Source: Herbiconiux sp. VKM Ac-1786
GTDB taxonomy: Bacteria; Actinomycetota; Actinomycetes; Actinomycetales; Microbacteriaceae
Length of the DNA: 64,000 bases
NCBI RefSeq assembly: GCF_015350805.1
Contig: NZ_JADKSG010000001.1
Span: 1,178,001-1,242,000, forward strand
Reading direction: 5' to 3'
Position 1 is the stretch's first letter; every line of letters begins with the position of its first letter. The position numbers and the translations under genes are program-made. This document shows positions 23,354-31,842 of the stretch, in pieces. The notes beneath the pieces were generated by a model. That model saw only the letters and a list, made by a program, of their open reading frames with translations. It made no database searches and was not told the origin of the DNA.

Positions 23354-25812
23354 TGACCGACGCCCCGAGCCCCCGCCGGGCCAGCGCGGCGAGCCCGCGC
23401 CGCGCCGCCCGCGCCTCCACCCCGCTGCTCCCGCCGCTGCCCGCGACGGCCCGCCCGGCCTGGTCGATCGCGACCGACGCCGGCGTCGTGCTGCTGCTCG
23501 CGATCGTCTCGGTGCTCACCCTCGGCCCCGCGTTCGGCGGTGTCGGCTACCTGGTCGCCGGCATCGGCGGCGCGGTGCTCGGCATCCTGATCGGCGCGGC
23601 CGGCTGGCGGCTGTCGTGGAACCTGCTCGTCGTCGCGGCGGCCACCGTCGTGGTCTACCTGCTCTTCGGCGGGCCGCTCGCGGCGCCCGGCACCACGATC
23701 CTCGGCGTGATCCCGACGCTCGACACCCTGCGCACGCTCGTGCTCGGCATCGTCTTCTCGTGGAAGGACGCGCTCACCCTGGTGGTGCCCGTCGGCCAGT
23801 TCGACGGCACTCTCGTGGTGCCCTTCCTCTCGGCACTGATCGCCACCGTGCTGGCGACGAGCTTCGCGCTGCGCCTGAAGCACGCCGGCTGGACCCTGCT
23901 GCCGCTCACCCTGCTGTTCGTGCTCGGCATCGCCTTCGGCACCCGCGAGGCCGCATTCCCCGTCGTGCAGGGCCTCGCCTTCGCCGGGATCGCCCTCGTC
24001 TGGACGGCCTGGCGCCGCCAGGAGTCGCGCGCCCGCGCCTCCCGCGGCACCGACCTCGGCGGCGGCGGCTCGCTCGACCCCGCCACGGCGAAGGCCCTGC
24101 GCACGACCCGCCTCGCCGCGGGCGCCGGCCTCGTGGTCGGCGCGCTCGTCGTGGGCGCCGTCACCGGCGGGCTGCTCGTTCCCGCCTCGGCGCGCGAGGT
24201 GCTGCGCGACAACGTCGTGCCGCCGCTCGACCTGCACGACTACGCGAGCCCGCTGGTGGGCTTCCGCAGCTACGTGCGCGACTTCAAGGAGGAGTCGCTG
24301 TTCACGGTGAAGGGCCTGCCGACGGATGCGCGCATCCGCCTGGCCACCCTCGACAGTTACGACGGCATCGTCTACGACGTGGCCGGCGACGGCTCGGAGG
24401 GCTCGGGCACCTTCACCCGCGTCTCGAGCGAGATCGCGAACGACGTCGCGGGCGAGCCGGTGAGCGTCGAGATCGGCATCACGGGCCTGAACGGGGTCTG
24501 GATGCCCGACCTCGGCTACCTCGACGGCCTGCGCTTCACGGGCGACCGCGCCGACCAGCTCGAGGGCGCCCTGCACTACAACGCGGCCACCGGCGTCGCG
24601 CTCGACACCCTCGGCGTGCGGGACGGCGACAGCTACACCGTCGACGCCGTGCTGCCGCCGAGCTACAACGACGAGCAGCTCGCGAGCCGCTCGGTCGACT
24701 CCGTCGCCCTGCCCCGCGCGACCGGGGTGCCCGACGTCGTCAGCTCGCTGGCGTCGGAGTACGTCGGCGACGCCGACACCCCGATCGAGGAGGTGCGGAA
24801 CCTCGCGGCGAACCTCAGCCAGAACGGCTTCTTCAGCCACGGCCTGGAGGGCGAGGCCGTCTCGCGCGCCGGCCACGGCGCCGAGCGCATCGCGAGCATG
24901 CTCTCGGCCGAGCAGATGGTGGGCGACGACGAGCAGTACTCCGTCGCCATGGCGCTGATGGTGCGCTCGCTCGGCATGCCCGCCCGCGTCGTGATGGGCT
25001 TCCACCCCGACGAGTACGCCGGGCCCGACGCCACCCAGGAGATCACGGGCGACGACCTGCACGCCTGGGTCGAGGTCCCGTTCGAGGGGGCCGGCTGGGT
25101 CGCGTTCGATCCGACGCCGCCCGAGGACCAGGTTCCGCTCGAGGAGGCCCCGAAGCCGAAGTCGGATCCGAAGGCCCAGGTGCTGCAGCCGCCGCCCCCG
25201 CCGCAGGCTCCCGCGGAGCTGCCTCCGGACATCCGCACCGAGGACACCGAGCAGGAGGACGCCGAGAAGGACGGCTTCGACTTCCTGCCCGTCGCCCTCG
25301 CGGTGGGCGGTGGACTGCTGCTGCTGATCCTCGTGCTGGGGCCGCTGCTCGCGATCGCGCTGCTGAAGCTGCGGCGCCGGAAGCGCCGGCGTCTGGCACC
25401 GCGACCGGCCGACCGCGTGAGCGGCGGCTGGGACGAGATCGTCGACCGCGCGGGCGACCTCGGCACCCCGGTGCCCGCGGGCGTGACCCGCCGAGACGGC
25501 GCCCGCGTGCTCGCGACCGCGTATCCGTCGGCGCCCGTGCTCGACGTGGCCACGAAGGCCGACTCGAGCGTCTTCGGCCCGGGCGAGCCCGCCGACGACG
25601 AGGTGGAGCGGTACTGGACCGAGGTCGACGCCGTGGTGAGCACGATGGCCGCGTCGGTGTCGGGGTGGACGCGGTTCAAGGCGCGGTGGTCGGTGCGGTC
25701 GCTGCTGAGCGGGCGCAAGGCGCCGGCCGGCACGCCCCCGGCCGGGCGAGGCCGTACGGTGGACACTGGCCCCGCAGACCGAGCGACGACGCCTGGAGGA
25801 GACACCCCATGA
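23353..25812 (+). CDS. TgpA-like transglutaminase-fold membrane protein lacking the catalytic Cys
   Basis: 819 residues. A Pro/Arg/Ala-rich start is followed by about six to seven membrane helices (about 35-290), an outside region with a transglutaminase-like core (about 470-590), a Pro-rich stretch (about 610-630), one more helix (about 650-675) and a cytoplasmic tail. The core keeps the His of DLHAWVEVPFEGAGW (His570) and the Asp of FDPTP (Asp586). The position that is Cys in active TgpA proteins (YCEQF) reads GDDEQY, with Asp526 in place of Cys. It is thus probably a non-catalytic fold used for binding, or it uses another chemistry. It is coupled to the genes on both sides. Confidence 0.88.
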   Translation: MTDAPSPRRASAASPRRAARASTPLLPPLPATARPAWSIATDAGVVLLLAIVSVLTLGPAFGGVGYLVAGIGGAVLGILIGAAGWRLSWNLLVVAAATVVVYLLFGGPLAAPGTTILGVIPTLDTLRTLVLGIVFSWKDALTLVVPVGQFDGTLVVPFLSALIATVLATSFALRLKHAGWTLLPLTLLFVLGIAFGTREAAFPVVQGLAFAGIALVWTAWRRQESRARASRGTDLGGGGSLDPATAKALRTTRLAAGAGLVVGALVVGAVTGGLLVPASAREVLRDNVVPPLDLHDYASPLVGFRSYVRDFKEESLFTVKGLPTDARIRLATLDSYDGIVYDVAGDGSEGSGTFTRVSSEIANDVAGEPVSVEIGITGLNGVWMPDLGYLDGLRFTGDRADQLEGALHYNAATGVALDTLGVRDGDSYTVDAVLPPSYNDEQLASRSVDSVALPRATGVPDVVSSLASEYVGDADTPIEEVRNLAANLSQNGFFSHGLEGEAVSRAGHGAERIASMLSAEQMVGDDEQYSVAMALMVRSLGMPARVVMGFHPDEYAGPDATQEITGDDLHAWVEVPFEGAGWVAFDPTPPEDQVPLEEAPKPKSDPKAQVLQPPPPPQAPAELPPDIRTEDTEQEDAEKDGFDFLPVALAVGGGLLLLILVLGPLLAIALLKLRRRKRRRLAPRPADRVSGGWDEIVDRAGDLGTPVPAGVTRRDGARVLATAYPSAPVLDVATKADSSVFGPGEPADDEVERYWTEVDAVVSTMAASVSGWTRFKARWSVRSLLSGRKAPAGTPPAGRGRTVDTGPADRATTPGGDTP

Positions 25813-27110
25813 CCGATGCCGGCCATCCCTGCGTGCAGTGCGGCTCCCCCGTGCCCCGCAATGCGCAGTTCTGCCTCGTCTGCGGCACCCCCGCCTCGGC
25901 GGCGCGCAGCCAGTCGGCGGCCCTCGGCTCCGTCGCGGGCCAGGCGCCCGCCGCCGGCCCGGGCTCGGCGCCGATCGACGGCTGGCGGCCCGACCCGGCG
26001 GTCGAGCCGATCCGCGAGGGCGACGTGCTCCCCGCGGGCTACGGCCGCCGCGTGCTCGCGTTCCTGCTCGACGGCGTGTTCGGCACCGTGCTCTGGCTCG
26101 TCATCGTGCTGCCGCTGATGGCGCTCGGCGTGATCGCGTTCCAGGTCGAGGACACCGCCATCGCGTTCACCGGCCCGAGCGCCGTGCTGCTCATGGTGGC
26201 CTCGCTGCTCTACCCGATCGTCTCGCTGCTGATGCAGGCCCTGCTCGGCTTCTCGCCCGGCAAGGCGCTGATGGGCCTGCGCATCGTGCGGCTCGCGACC
26301 CTCGGCAAGCCCGGCATCCTGGCCATGCTGCTGCGCTGGCTCGTGGTCGCGGCCGCCTCGCTGATCTTCCTGATCGGCCAGTACGTCGTCTGGCTCTCCC
26401 CGCTCTGGGACGCCTCCAAGATGAGCCGCGGCTGGCACGACAAGCTCGCCGGCACCTGGGTCATCGACGTCAAGGCCGGCCCGAACCCGCTGAAGGCCCG
26501 CCCGGGTCAGCTGGTGCTCGACGAGGCCGAGCCGGCTCCGGTTCCGGATGCTCGCGCGAGCGCTCCGCGGAACGCCGCCCCCGTGGCTCCGGCCGCCGCG
26601 CCGCCGGCCCCGCCCGTCGCGCCGCCCGCGACCGAGTCGTTCGCCCCCATCGCCCACGTGCCCGGGTTCGCGCCCCACGGCGGATCGGCCACGGCCGCGG
26701 CACCCGCATCCGCCCCCGCCGCCGACGACTTCGAGAGCACGCGCCTGTCGGGCTCGGGGCCCGTCTCGGTGCCGGCCGGCGTGATCGTGTTCCGGCTCGA
26801 CACGGGCGAGGTCGTACCGATCACCCGGCACGGCGCGCTCGGCCGCGACCCCGTGGCGCCGGGCGGCGACCCGTCCGACCTGCTGATCGCGCTGCAGGGC
26901 GACACCCTGTCGGTCTCGAAGACGCACCTGGAGTTCGGGCTGGAGGACGGCCGGGTCTGGGTGAGCGACCGCGGCTCGACCAACGGCAGCGCGCTCGTGC
27001 GCGGCGACGGCGTGGAGCTGGAGCTCGACGCGGGCGAGCGCGTGCGGGTGGAGGCGGGCGACCGCATCCGCGTCGGCACCCGCGTGCTGCAGGTGGAGGG
27101 CTCGGCATGA
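25809..27110 (+). CDS. Zinc-ribbon / RDD membrane / FHA fusion protein
   Basis: 433 residues. An N-terminal zinc ribbon (CVQCGSPVPRNAQFCLVCG, two CxxC pairs, residues 8-25) is followed by an RDD domain with about four membrane helices (about 75-215), a long Ala/Pro linker, and a C-terminal FHA domain (about 320-433) with LGRDP, SKTHLEF and DRGSTNGS. The FHA residues Arg, Ser, His and Asn that bind phosphothreonine are present, so it should recruit a phosphorylated partner to the membrane, plausibly a substrate of the kinase at 29489. ATG overlaps the previous stop and the stop overlaps the phosphatase ATG. Confidence 0.9.
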   Translation: MTDAGHPCVQCGSPVPRNAQFCLVCGTPASAARSQSAALGSVAGQAPAAGPGSAPIDGWRPDPAVEPIREGDVLPAGYGRRVLAFLLDGVFGTVLWLVIVLPLMALGVIAFQVEDTAIAFTGPSAVLLMVASLLYPIVSLLMQALLGFSPGKALMGLRIVRLATLGKPGILAMLLRWLVVAAASLIFLIGQYVVWLSPLWDASKMSRGWHDKLAGTWVIDVKAGPNPLKARPGQLVLDEAEPAPVPDARASAPRNAAPVAPAAAPPAPPVAPPATESFAPIAHVPGFAPHGGSATAAAPASAPAADDFESTRLSGSGPVSVPAGVIVFRLDTGEVVPITRHGALGRDPVAPGGDPSDLLIALQGDTLSVSKTHLEFGLEDGRVWVSDRGSTNGSALVRGDGVELELDAGERVRVEAGDRIRVGTRVLQVEGSA

Positions 27111-27979
27111 GCGACGACACCGCGGCTGCCGGGGTCACGCTCGCGGAGCTGAGCCTGCAGGTCGGCACGGCAACCCACACCGGCTTGCGGCGCCGGGCGA
27201 ACGAGGACGCGTTCCTCGCCGCCCAGCCGCTCTTCCTCGTCGCCGACGGCATGGGCGGTCACGAGGCCGGCGAGGTCGCGAGCGCCCTCGCGGTCGACGC
27301 CTTCGCCGCGCTGACCGGAACGCCGAGCGTCGACGCCGCCGACCTGCGCGACGCCTTCGGTCGCGCGCACGAGTCGATCGCGGCGATCGTCTCCACCGGG
27401 CTGCGCCGGGCCGGCACCACGGTCTCGGGCGTCGCCATCGCCGAGAGCGACGGCCGCGCGCACTGGCTCGTGTTCAACCTCGGCGACTCGCGCACCTACC
27501 GGCTGGCCGACGGCGAGCTGGAGCAGATCAGCGTCGACCACTCGGTCGTGCAGGAGATGCTCGACGGCGGCACGCTGTCCCGGGCGGCCGCCGCTACCCA
27601 TCCGGAGCGGAACGTGATCACCCGGGCGCTCGGCGCGGGCGGGCCGTACCAGGCGGACTACTGGCTGGTGCCCGTGGAGTCGGGCGACCGCATCCTGATC
27701 TGCTCGGACGGGGTGTCAGGTGAGCTCGACGACGAGCTGATCGAGCGCATCCTGCTCGAGGAGCACGAGAGCCAGGAGGCCGCGAGCCGCCTGGTGCACG
27801 AGGGCCTGCTGCACGGCGGGCGCGACAACCTGACCGCCGTGGTCGTCGACGCGTACGACCGCGCCGGCGCCGAGGCGCACGCGGCCGGCTCGCCCGACGG
27901 GCCCGGCGGGCGCCGGCGCGACCCGCACGGCGAGGACACCATCCCCCGGCCCCCGGTCGACGTGGGCGGAAGGAACTGA
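27107..27979 (+). CDS. PP2C-family Ser/Thr protein phosphatase
   Basis: 290 residues, soluble. The metal-binding motifs of bacterial PP2C (PstP-like) enzymes are complete: RRANEDAF, LVADGMGGHEAGEVAS, FNLGDSRTYRL, SVDHSVVQEM, ICSDGVSGELDD and GRDNLTAVVV. The last 35 residues are a charged tail. It removes phosphate from Ser/Thr and should counteract the kinase encoded two genes downstream, resetting the FHA interactions of this cluster. The ATG overlaps the preceding stop, and only one base separates its stop from the next ATG. Confidence 0.95.
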   Translation: MSDDTAAAGVTLAELSLQVGTATHTGLRRRANEDAFLAAQPLFLVADGMGGHEAGEVASALAVDAFAALTGTPSVDAADLRDAFGRAHESIAAIVSTGLRRAGTTVSGVAIAESDGRAHWLVFNLGDSRTYRLADGELEQISVDHSVVQEMLDGGTLSRAAAATHPERNVITRALGAGGPYQADYWLVPVESGDRILICSDGVSGELDDELIERILLEEHESQEAASRLVHEGLLHGGRDNLTAVVVDAYDRAGAEAHAAGSPDGPGGRRRDPHGEDTIPRPPVDVGGRN

Positions 27980-27980
27980 G

Positions 27981-29492
27981 ATGAGCGAGATCCTGTACAG
28001 CCCCGGAGCCTGGCGCGCGGTGGTCGCACCCGGCGGGATCGCGGTGCTGCCGCCGGCCGTCGACGCGGCGCTGCTCGGGCGGATCCGGGCGGCGCTCGAC
28101 TCGGGCGACGGCCTGGGGGCCGTGCTCTCGTCGCTCGCCGAGGCGTTCGGCGGGGGATTCAGCGCGCTGCCGCCGTTCGCCGTGGTGGCGTTCGGCGACG
28201 GGGAGTCCCGGCTCGCGGTGCGCGGCGAGGTCTCGGTGTCGATCTCCGAGGACTCCGGCCCGGTGGTGGTGTCGGGGGCCGGCGTGAGCACGTGGAGCGA
28301 GCGGGCGGTGCCTTCGGCGGCCGGGTTCGTGGTGAGCACGCCGGAGGCCTCGGCGGGTGGCGAGCGCTTCGCCATCGTGTCGGGGGTCGTGCTGGTGAGC
28401 GAGGTGGCGGTGGCTTCGGGGGCGGCGATCGCGTCGCCGCCGGCGGCTGCGCCCACCGCTGTCGTCGCGCCCGCGCCCGAGGCCGCGCCCGAGGTGGCGC
28501 CTGCACCGTCGGCCGCGCCCGCACCCGAGGTGGCGCCGGAACCGGCTGCTGCCCCTGAGGCGGAGCCCGAGCCCGCGCCCGAGCCCGCGCCCGTCCCCGA
28601 CGTCGAGCTGACCCAGGACGTCGCGAGCGAGCTCGAGAACTCCCAGGCCGAGGAACTCGAGAGCACGCAGGCCGAGCTGCCCGACGACGCGTACGACCAC
28701 CTGTGGGGTGCGACCGTCGTGAAGTCCGTCGAGGACGCCGCCGTGCGCGAGCTCGACGACGAGGAGGCGGAGGGCGAGAGCGCTGCCGCCCCGGCCACCC
28801 CTCCGGCGCCCGCGCCCGCCCCGCAGACTCCGGCGCCCGCGCCCGCCCCGCTGACACCGCCGCCCGCCCCGACGGCGGCGCCCGCGGTGCCGGGCACCGG
28901 ACTGATCGACAGCGTCCCCGGCTTCGGGAGCGTCGGTGCCGCATCCGGAAGCCCCGCCCTGCTCGGCACCACCGTGCCCCCGGCCGCCCCGTCGCAGCCA
29001 CAGACCCCGGCAGCCCCCGCGCCCCTCGCGACCCCCGCGGCGAGCCAAGCCGACGACGACCACGACGGCCTCACCGTCACCGTCTCCGAGCTCGAGGCCA
29101 TGCGGCGCCTCGCCGACGCCGCACCCGCCGCGGCCGAGCTGCCGGCCGACGCCCTCGGCCGCATCGTGCTCTCCACCGGCGAGAGCTACCCCCTCGACCG
29201 CCCGGTCATCATCGGCCGCCGCCCGCGCGCCAACCGCGTGCAGGCCGACGCCGTGCCCGTGCTCGTCACGGTCGCGAGCCCCGAGCAGGACATCTCGCGC
29301 AACCACCTCGAGATCCGCCTCGAGGGCCGGCACGTGCTCGCCGTCGACCTCGCCACGACCAACGGCAGCGTGCTGCACCGCGAGGGCACCCCGCCCAAGC
29401 GCCTCGGCCCGAACGAGCCCGAGCTCGTGCTGAGCGGCGACGTGATCGACCTCGGCGACGGCGTCACGGTGGCGTTCGAGGAGATTCCGTGA
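27981..29492 (+). CDS. FHA-domain protein with long Ala/Pro/Glu linker
   Basis: 503 residues, no membrane helix. A folded N-terminal part (about 1-145, unknown) is followed by a low-complexity Ala/Pro/Glu region with an acidic segment (about 150-370), then a C-terminal FHA domain (about 393-500) with IIGRRPRANR, ISRNHLEI and LATTNGSVL. The phosphothreonine-binding Arg, Ser/Arg-Asn-His and Asn are present. It is likely a cytoplasmic adaptor that reads phosphorylation within the cluster. GAAGGAA precedes the ATG. Its stop overlaps the GTG of the kinase gene. Confidence 0.85.
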   Translation: MSEILYSPGAWRAVVAPGGIAVLPPAVDAALLGRIRAALDSGDGLGAVLSSLAEAFGGGFSALPPFAVVAFGDGESRLAVRGEVSVSISEDSGPVVVSGAGVSTWSERAVPSAAGFVVSTPEASAGGERFAIVSGVVLVSEVAVASGAAIASPPAAAPTAVVAPAPEAAPEVAPAPSAAPAPEVAPEPAAAPEAEPEPAPEPAPVPDVELTQDVASELENSQAEELESTQAELPDDAYDHLWGATVVKSVEDAAVRELDDEEAEGESAAAPATPPAPAPAPQTPAPAPAPLTPPPAPTAAPAVPGTGLIDSVPGFGSVGAASGSPALLGTTVPPAAPSQPQTPAAPAPLATPAASQADDDHDGLTVTVSELEAMRRLADAAPAAAELPADALGRIVLSTGESYPLDRPVIIGRRPRANRVQADAVPVLVTVASPEQDISRNHLEIRLEGRHVLAVDLATTNGSVLHREGTPPKRLGPNEPELVLSGDVIDLGDGVTVAFEEIP

Positions 29493-31081
29493 GCGCCCGC
29501 CGGCCGCCCTCGGCCCCGCCCGAGATCCCCGGGTTCTCGTTCGTCGAGCTGCTCGGCTCGGGTGGCTTCGCCGACGTCTTCCTCTACGAGCAGCGGATGC
29601 CCCGCCGCCGCGTCGCCATCAAGGTGCTGCTCGCCGAAGCCCTCACCGAGGGAGCCCGCGAGAGCTTCGACGCCGAGGCGAACCTGATGGCGCAGCTCTC
29701 GACGCACCCCTCGATCGTCACGATCTACCAGGCGGACATCGCGGGCGACGGCCGCCCCTACCTCGCCATGGAGTACTGCCCGAAGCCGAACCTCGGCGCC
29801 CGGTACCGGCGCGAGAAGATCAGCGTGGCCGAGGCGCTCCGCATCGGCGTGCAGGTCGCCGGTGCCGTCGAGACCTCGCACCGCGCGGGCATCCTGCACC
29901 GCGACATCAAGCCGGCCAATATTCTCGTGACGGAATACAACCGTCCGGCGCTGACCGACTTCGGCATCTCGGTGGCGCTGGTCGGCGGTGCCGGCTCGGC
30001 GGGCGAGGCGGGGGCCGAGCAGGAGTCGGTCGGCATGTCCATCCCGTGGTCGCCGCCCGAGGTGTTCGGCGCGGTGCCGCAGAGCGGGGCCGCCGCCGAC
30101 ATCTACGCGCTCGGCGCCACGGTCTACACGATCCTCGCGGGGCGCTCGCCCTTCGAGGTGCCGGGCGGCTCGAACTCGGGGCTCGACCTGATCGCGCGCA
30201 TCCAGTCGGCCCCGCTCGCCCCCACCGGGCGACCCGACGTGCCCGCCTCGCTCGAGCAGGTGCTCGCCACGGCGATGGCCAAGCGAACGGATGCCCGCTA
30301 TTCCTCCGCGCTCGAGTTCGCCCGGGCGCTGCAGAAGATCCAGCTCGAGCTGGCGATGTCGGTCACCCCGGCCGACGTGCTCGACGACGCCCTCCCCTCC
30401 GACGACTTCGAGGAGGAGGACGACGGCAACACGCGCATCCGCGGCATCGTCACGATCGACCCCACGGCCCCCGCCCCGGCCCGAGGCCGCCGCGCGACCC
30501 CGCCGCCCGCGCCCACCACCCCTCCCCGCACCACGCCCCCCGCCCGAACCCCTGTACTCTCGACGCCTCGCACGATCGTCCCGGCTGACGACGTGCTCGA
30601 AGAGACCGTCCATCGAGCGAGCAGCGGCGCGAGCGACGCCGGCGTCAGGCCCGCGGCCGCGCGGCGCAGCCGCGTGCCGTGGATCGTCGGCAGCGCCGCC
30701 CTCGTGCTGCTCGTCGGCGTCGGGGTGCTCGTGTTCGCGCTGAACGGCGGCGCCGGCAGCCCGGCCGAGCAGGACGCCGAGGCCACCGACGAGCCCGTCG
30801 ACACCGTGCAGATCGACAACGCCGACGTGAAGGCCCCCACCGACATCGCCGGCACCGCCACCCCCGACGGCGTCGTCTTCACCTGGACGAACCCCGACCC
30901 CCAGGACGGCGACACCTACCGCTGGACGCCCACCACCCCGGGAACCGAGCAGCAGGCCCGCACGATCGACCAGCCCACCGTCACGGTGGAGCCCGAAGGA
31001 GGACAGCCCGTGTGCATCGAGGTCAGCGTGGTGCGGAGCGACGGCCGGGGCTCCGACGCGGCGGCGGGATGCTCGAAGTGA
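29489..31081 (+). CDS. Membrane Ser/Thr protein kinase, PknB-type
   Basis: 530 residues. The kinase domain (about 10-285) has GSGGFADV, VAIKVL, the catalytic loop HRDIKPANIL, DFGIS and SIPWSPPEVFG, with a complete set of catalytic residues. A Pro/Thr-rich juxtamembrane stretch (about 300-390) leads to one membrane helix (about 396-419) and an outside domain of about 100 residues with FTWTNPDPQDGDTYRW, which looks like one fibronectin III-like fold, not PASTA repeats. It probably senses an outside or secretion-linked signal and phosphorylates the FHA partners. GTG 29489 overlaps the previous stop as GTGA. Confidence 0.93.
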   Translation: MSARRPPSAPPEIPGFSFVELLGSGGFADVFLYEQRMPRRRVAIKVLLAEALTEGARESFDAEANLMAQLSTHPSIVTIYQADIAGDGRPYLAMEYCPKPNLGARYRREKISVAEALRIGVQVAGAVETSHRAGILHRDIKPANILVTEYNRPALTDFGISVALVGGAGSAGEAGAEQESVGMSIPWSPPEVFGAVPQSGAAADIYALGATVYTILAGRSPFEVPGGSNSGLDLIARIQSAPLAPTGRPDVPASLEQVLATAMAKRTDARYSSALEFARALQKIQLELAMSVTPADVLDDALPSDDFEEEDDGNTRIRGIVTIDPTAPAPARGRRATPPPAPTTPPRTTPPARTPVLSTPRTIVPADDVLEETVHRASSGASDAGVRPAAARRSRVPWIVGSAALVLLVGVGVLVFALNGGAGSPAEQDAEATDEPVDTVQIDNADVKAPTDIAGTATPDGVVFTWTNPDPQDGDTYRWTPTTPGTEQQARTIDQPTVTVEPEGGQPVCIEVSVVRSDGRGSDAAAGCSK

Positions 31082-31836
31082 GCACCCCCGACGAGACCAC
31101 CGCCCCGCCGCCCACCGCTCCGGCGACCCGCTCCGACGCGAACGTCGAGTTCTGCGGCGAGTGGTTCGCCCTCGACCCGGCCAAGCCCTTCGAGATCGGC
31201 CGCGACGCCGACCTCGACATCGACGACAACCAGTACCTGCACCGCCGCTTCCTGCAGATCGCGAACGTCGACGGCATGTGGTGGCTCTCGAACGTCGGCT
31301 CCCGCCTCAGCGCCACGGTCTCCGACGCCAGCCGCACGATGCAGGCCTGGCTCGCCCCCGGCGCCCGCATGCCGATCGTCTTCGGCCTCACCACCGTGGT
31401 CTTCACCGCCGGCCCCACGAGCTACGAGTTCACCGTGCACACGAGTGCTCCGACGTTCTTCGACTCCACCCCGGTGCCCGACGGCAGCGGGGCGACCACC
31501 GTCGGCGCCGTCACCTTCACCGCCTCGCAGAAGCTGCTCATCCTGGCCCTCGCCGAGCCGATGCTGAAGCGCGACGGCACCGGCACGAGCGAGATCCCCT
31601 CGAGCCAGCTCGCCGCCGAACGGCTCGGCTGGGCGCTCAGCCGCTTCAACCGCAAGCTCGACAACGTCTGCGACAAGCTCAGCCGCACCGGCGTCGAGGG
31701 CCTCCGCGGCGGCGTCGGCGCCCTCGCCACCAACCGCCGGGCACGGCTCGTCGAGTACGCGGTGCTCTCGCGCCTCGTCACGAAGAACGACCTCCCGCTG
31801 CTCGACCAGCCCCACGACGACAACGACGACAGGTAG
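31078..31836 (+). CDS. FHA protein with C-terminal winged-helix-like region
   Basis: 252 residues, soluble. An FHA domain (about 18-115) shows FEIGRDADLDI, LHRRFLQI and NVGSRLSATV; the usual Ser before His is not obvious, so phosphopeptide binding may be altered. A C-terminal alpha-helical part (about 135-245) with SSQLAAERLGWALSRFNRKLDNVCDKL resembles a winged-helix or oligomerisation unit. Two starts are possible: ATG 31069 or GTG 31078. I use GTG because it overlaps the kinase stop as GTGA, the pattern used repeatedly in this operon, with GGGA eight bases before. Confidence 0.82.
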   Translation: MSTPDETTAPPPTAPATRSDANVEFCGEWFALDPAKPFEIGRDADLDIDDNQYLHRRFLQIANVDGMWWLSNVGSRLSATVSDASRTMQAWLAPGARMPIVFGLTTVVFTAGPTSYEFTVHTSAPTFFDSTPVPDGSGATTVGAVTFTASQKLLILALAEPMLKRDGTGTSEIPSSQLAAERLGWALSRFNRKLDNVCDKLSRTGVEGLRGGVGALATNRRARLVEYAVLSRLVTKNDLPLLDQPHDDNDDR

Positions 31837-31842
31837 CACCGG

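Noticed and set aside
23353-25812. Active transglutaminase or protease
   Set aside because: The nucleophile Cys is absent at the expected place (Asp526), so activity cannot be claimed.
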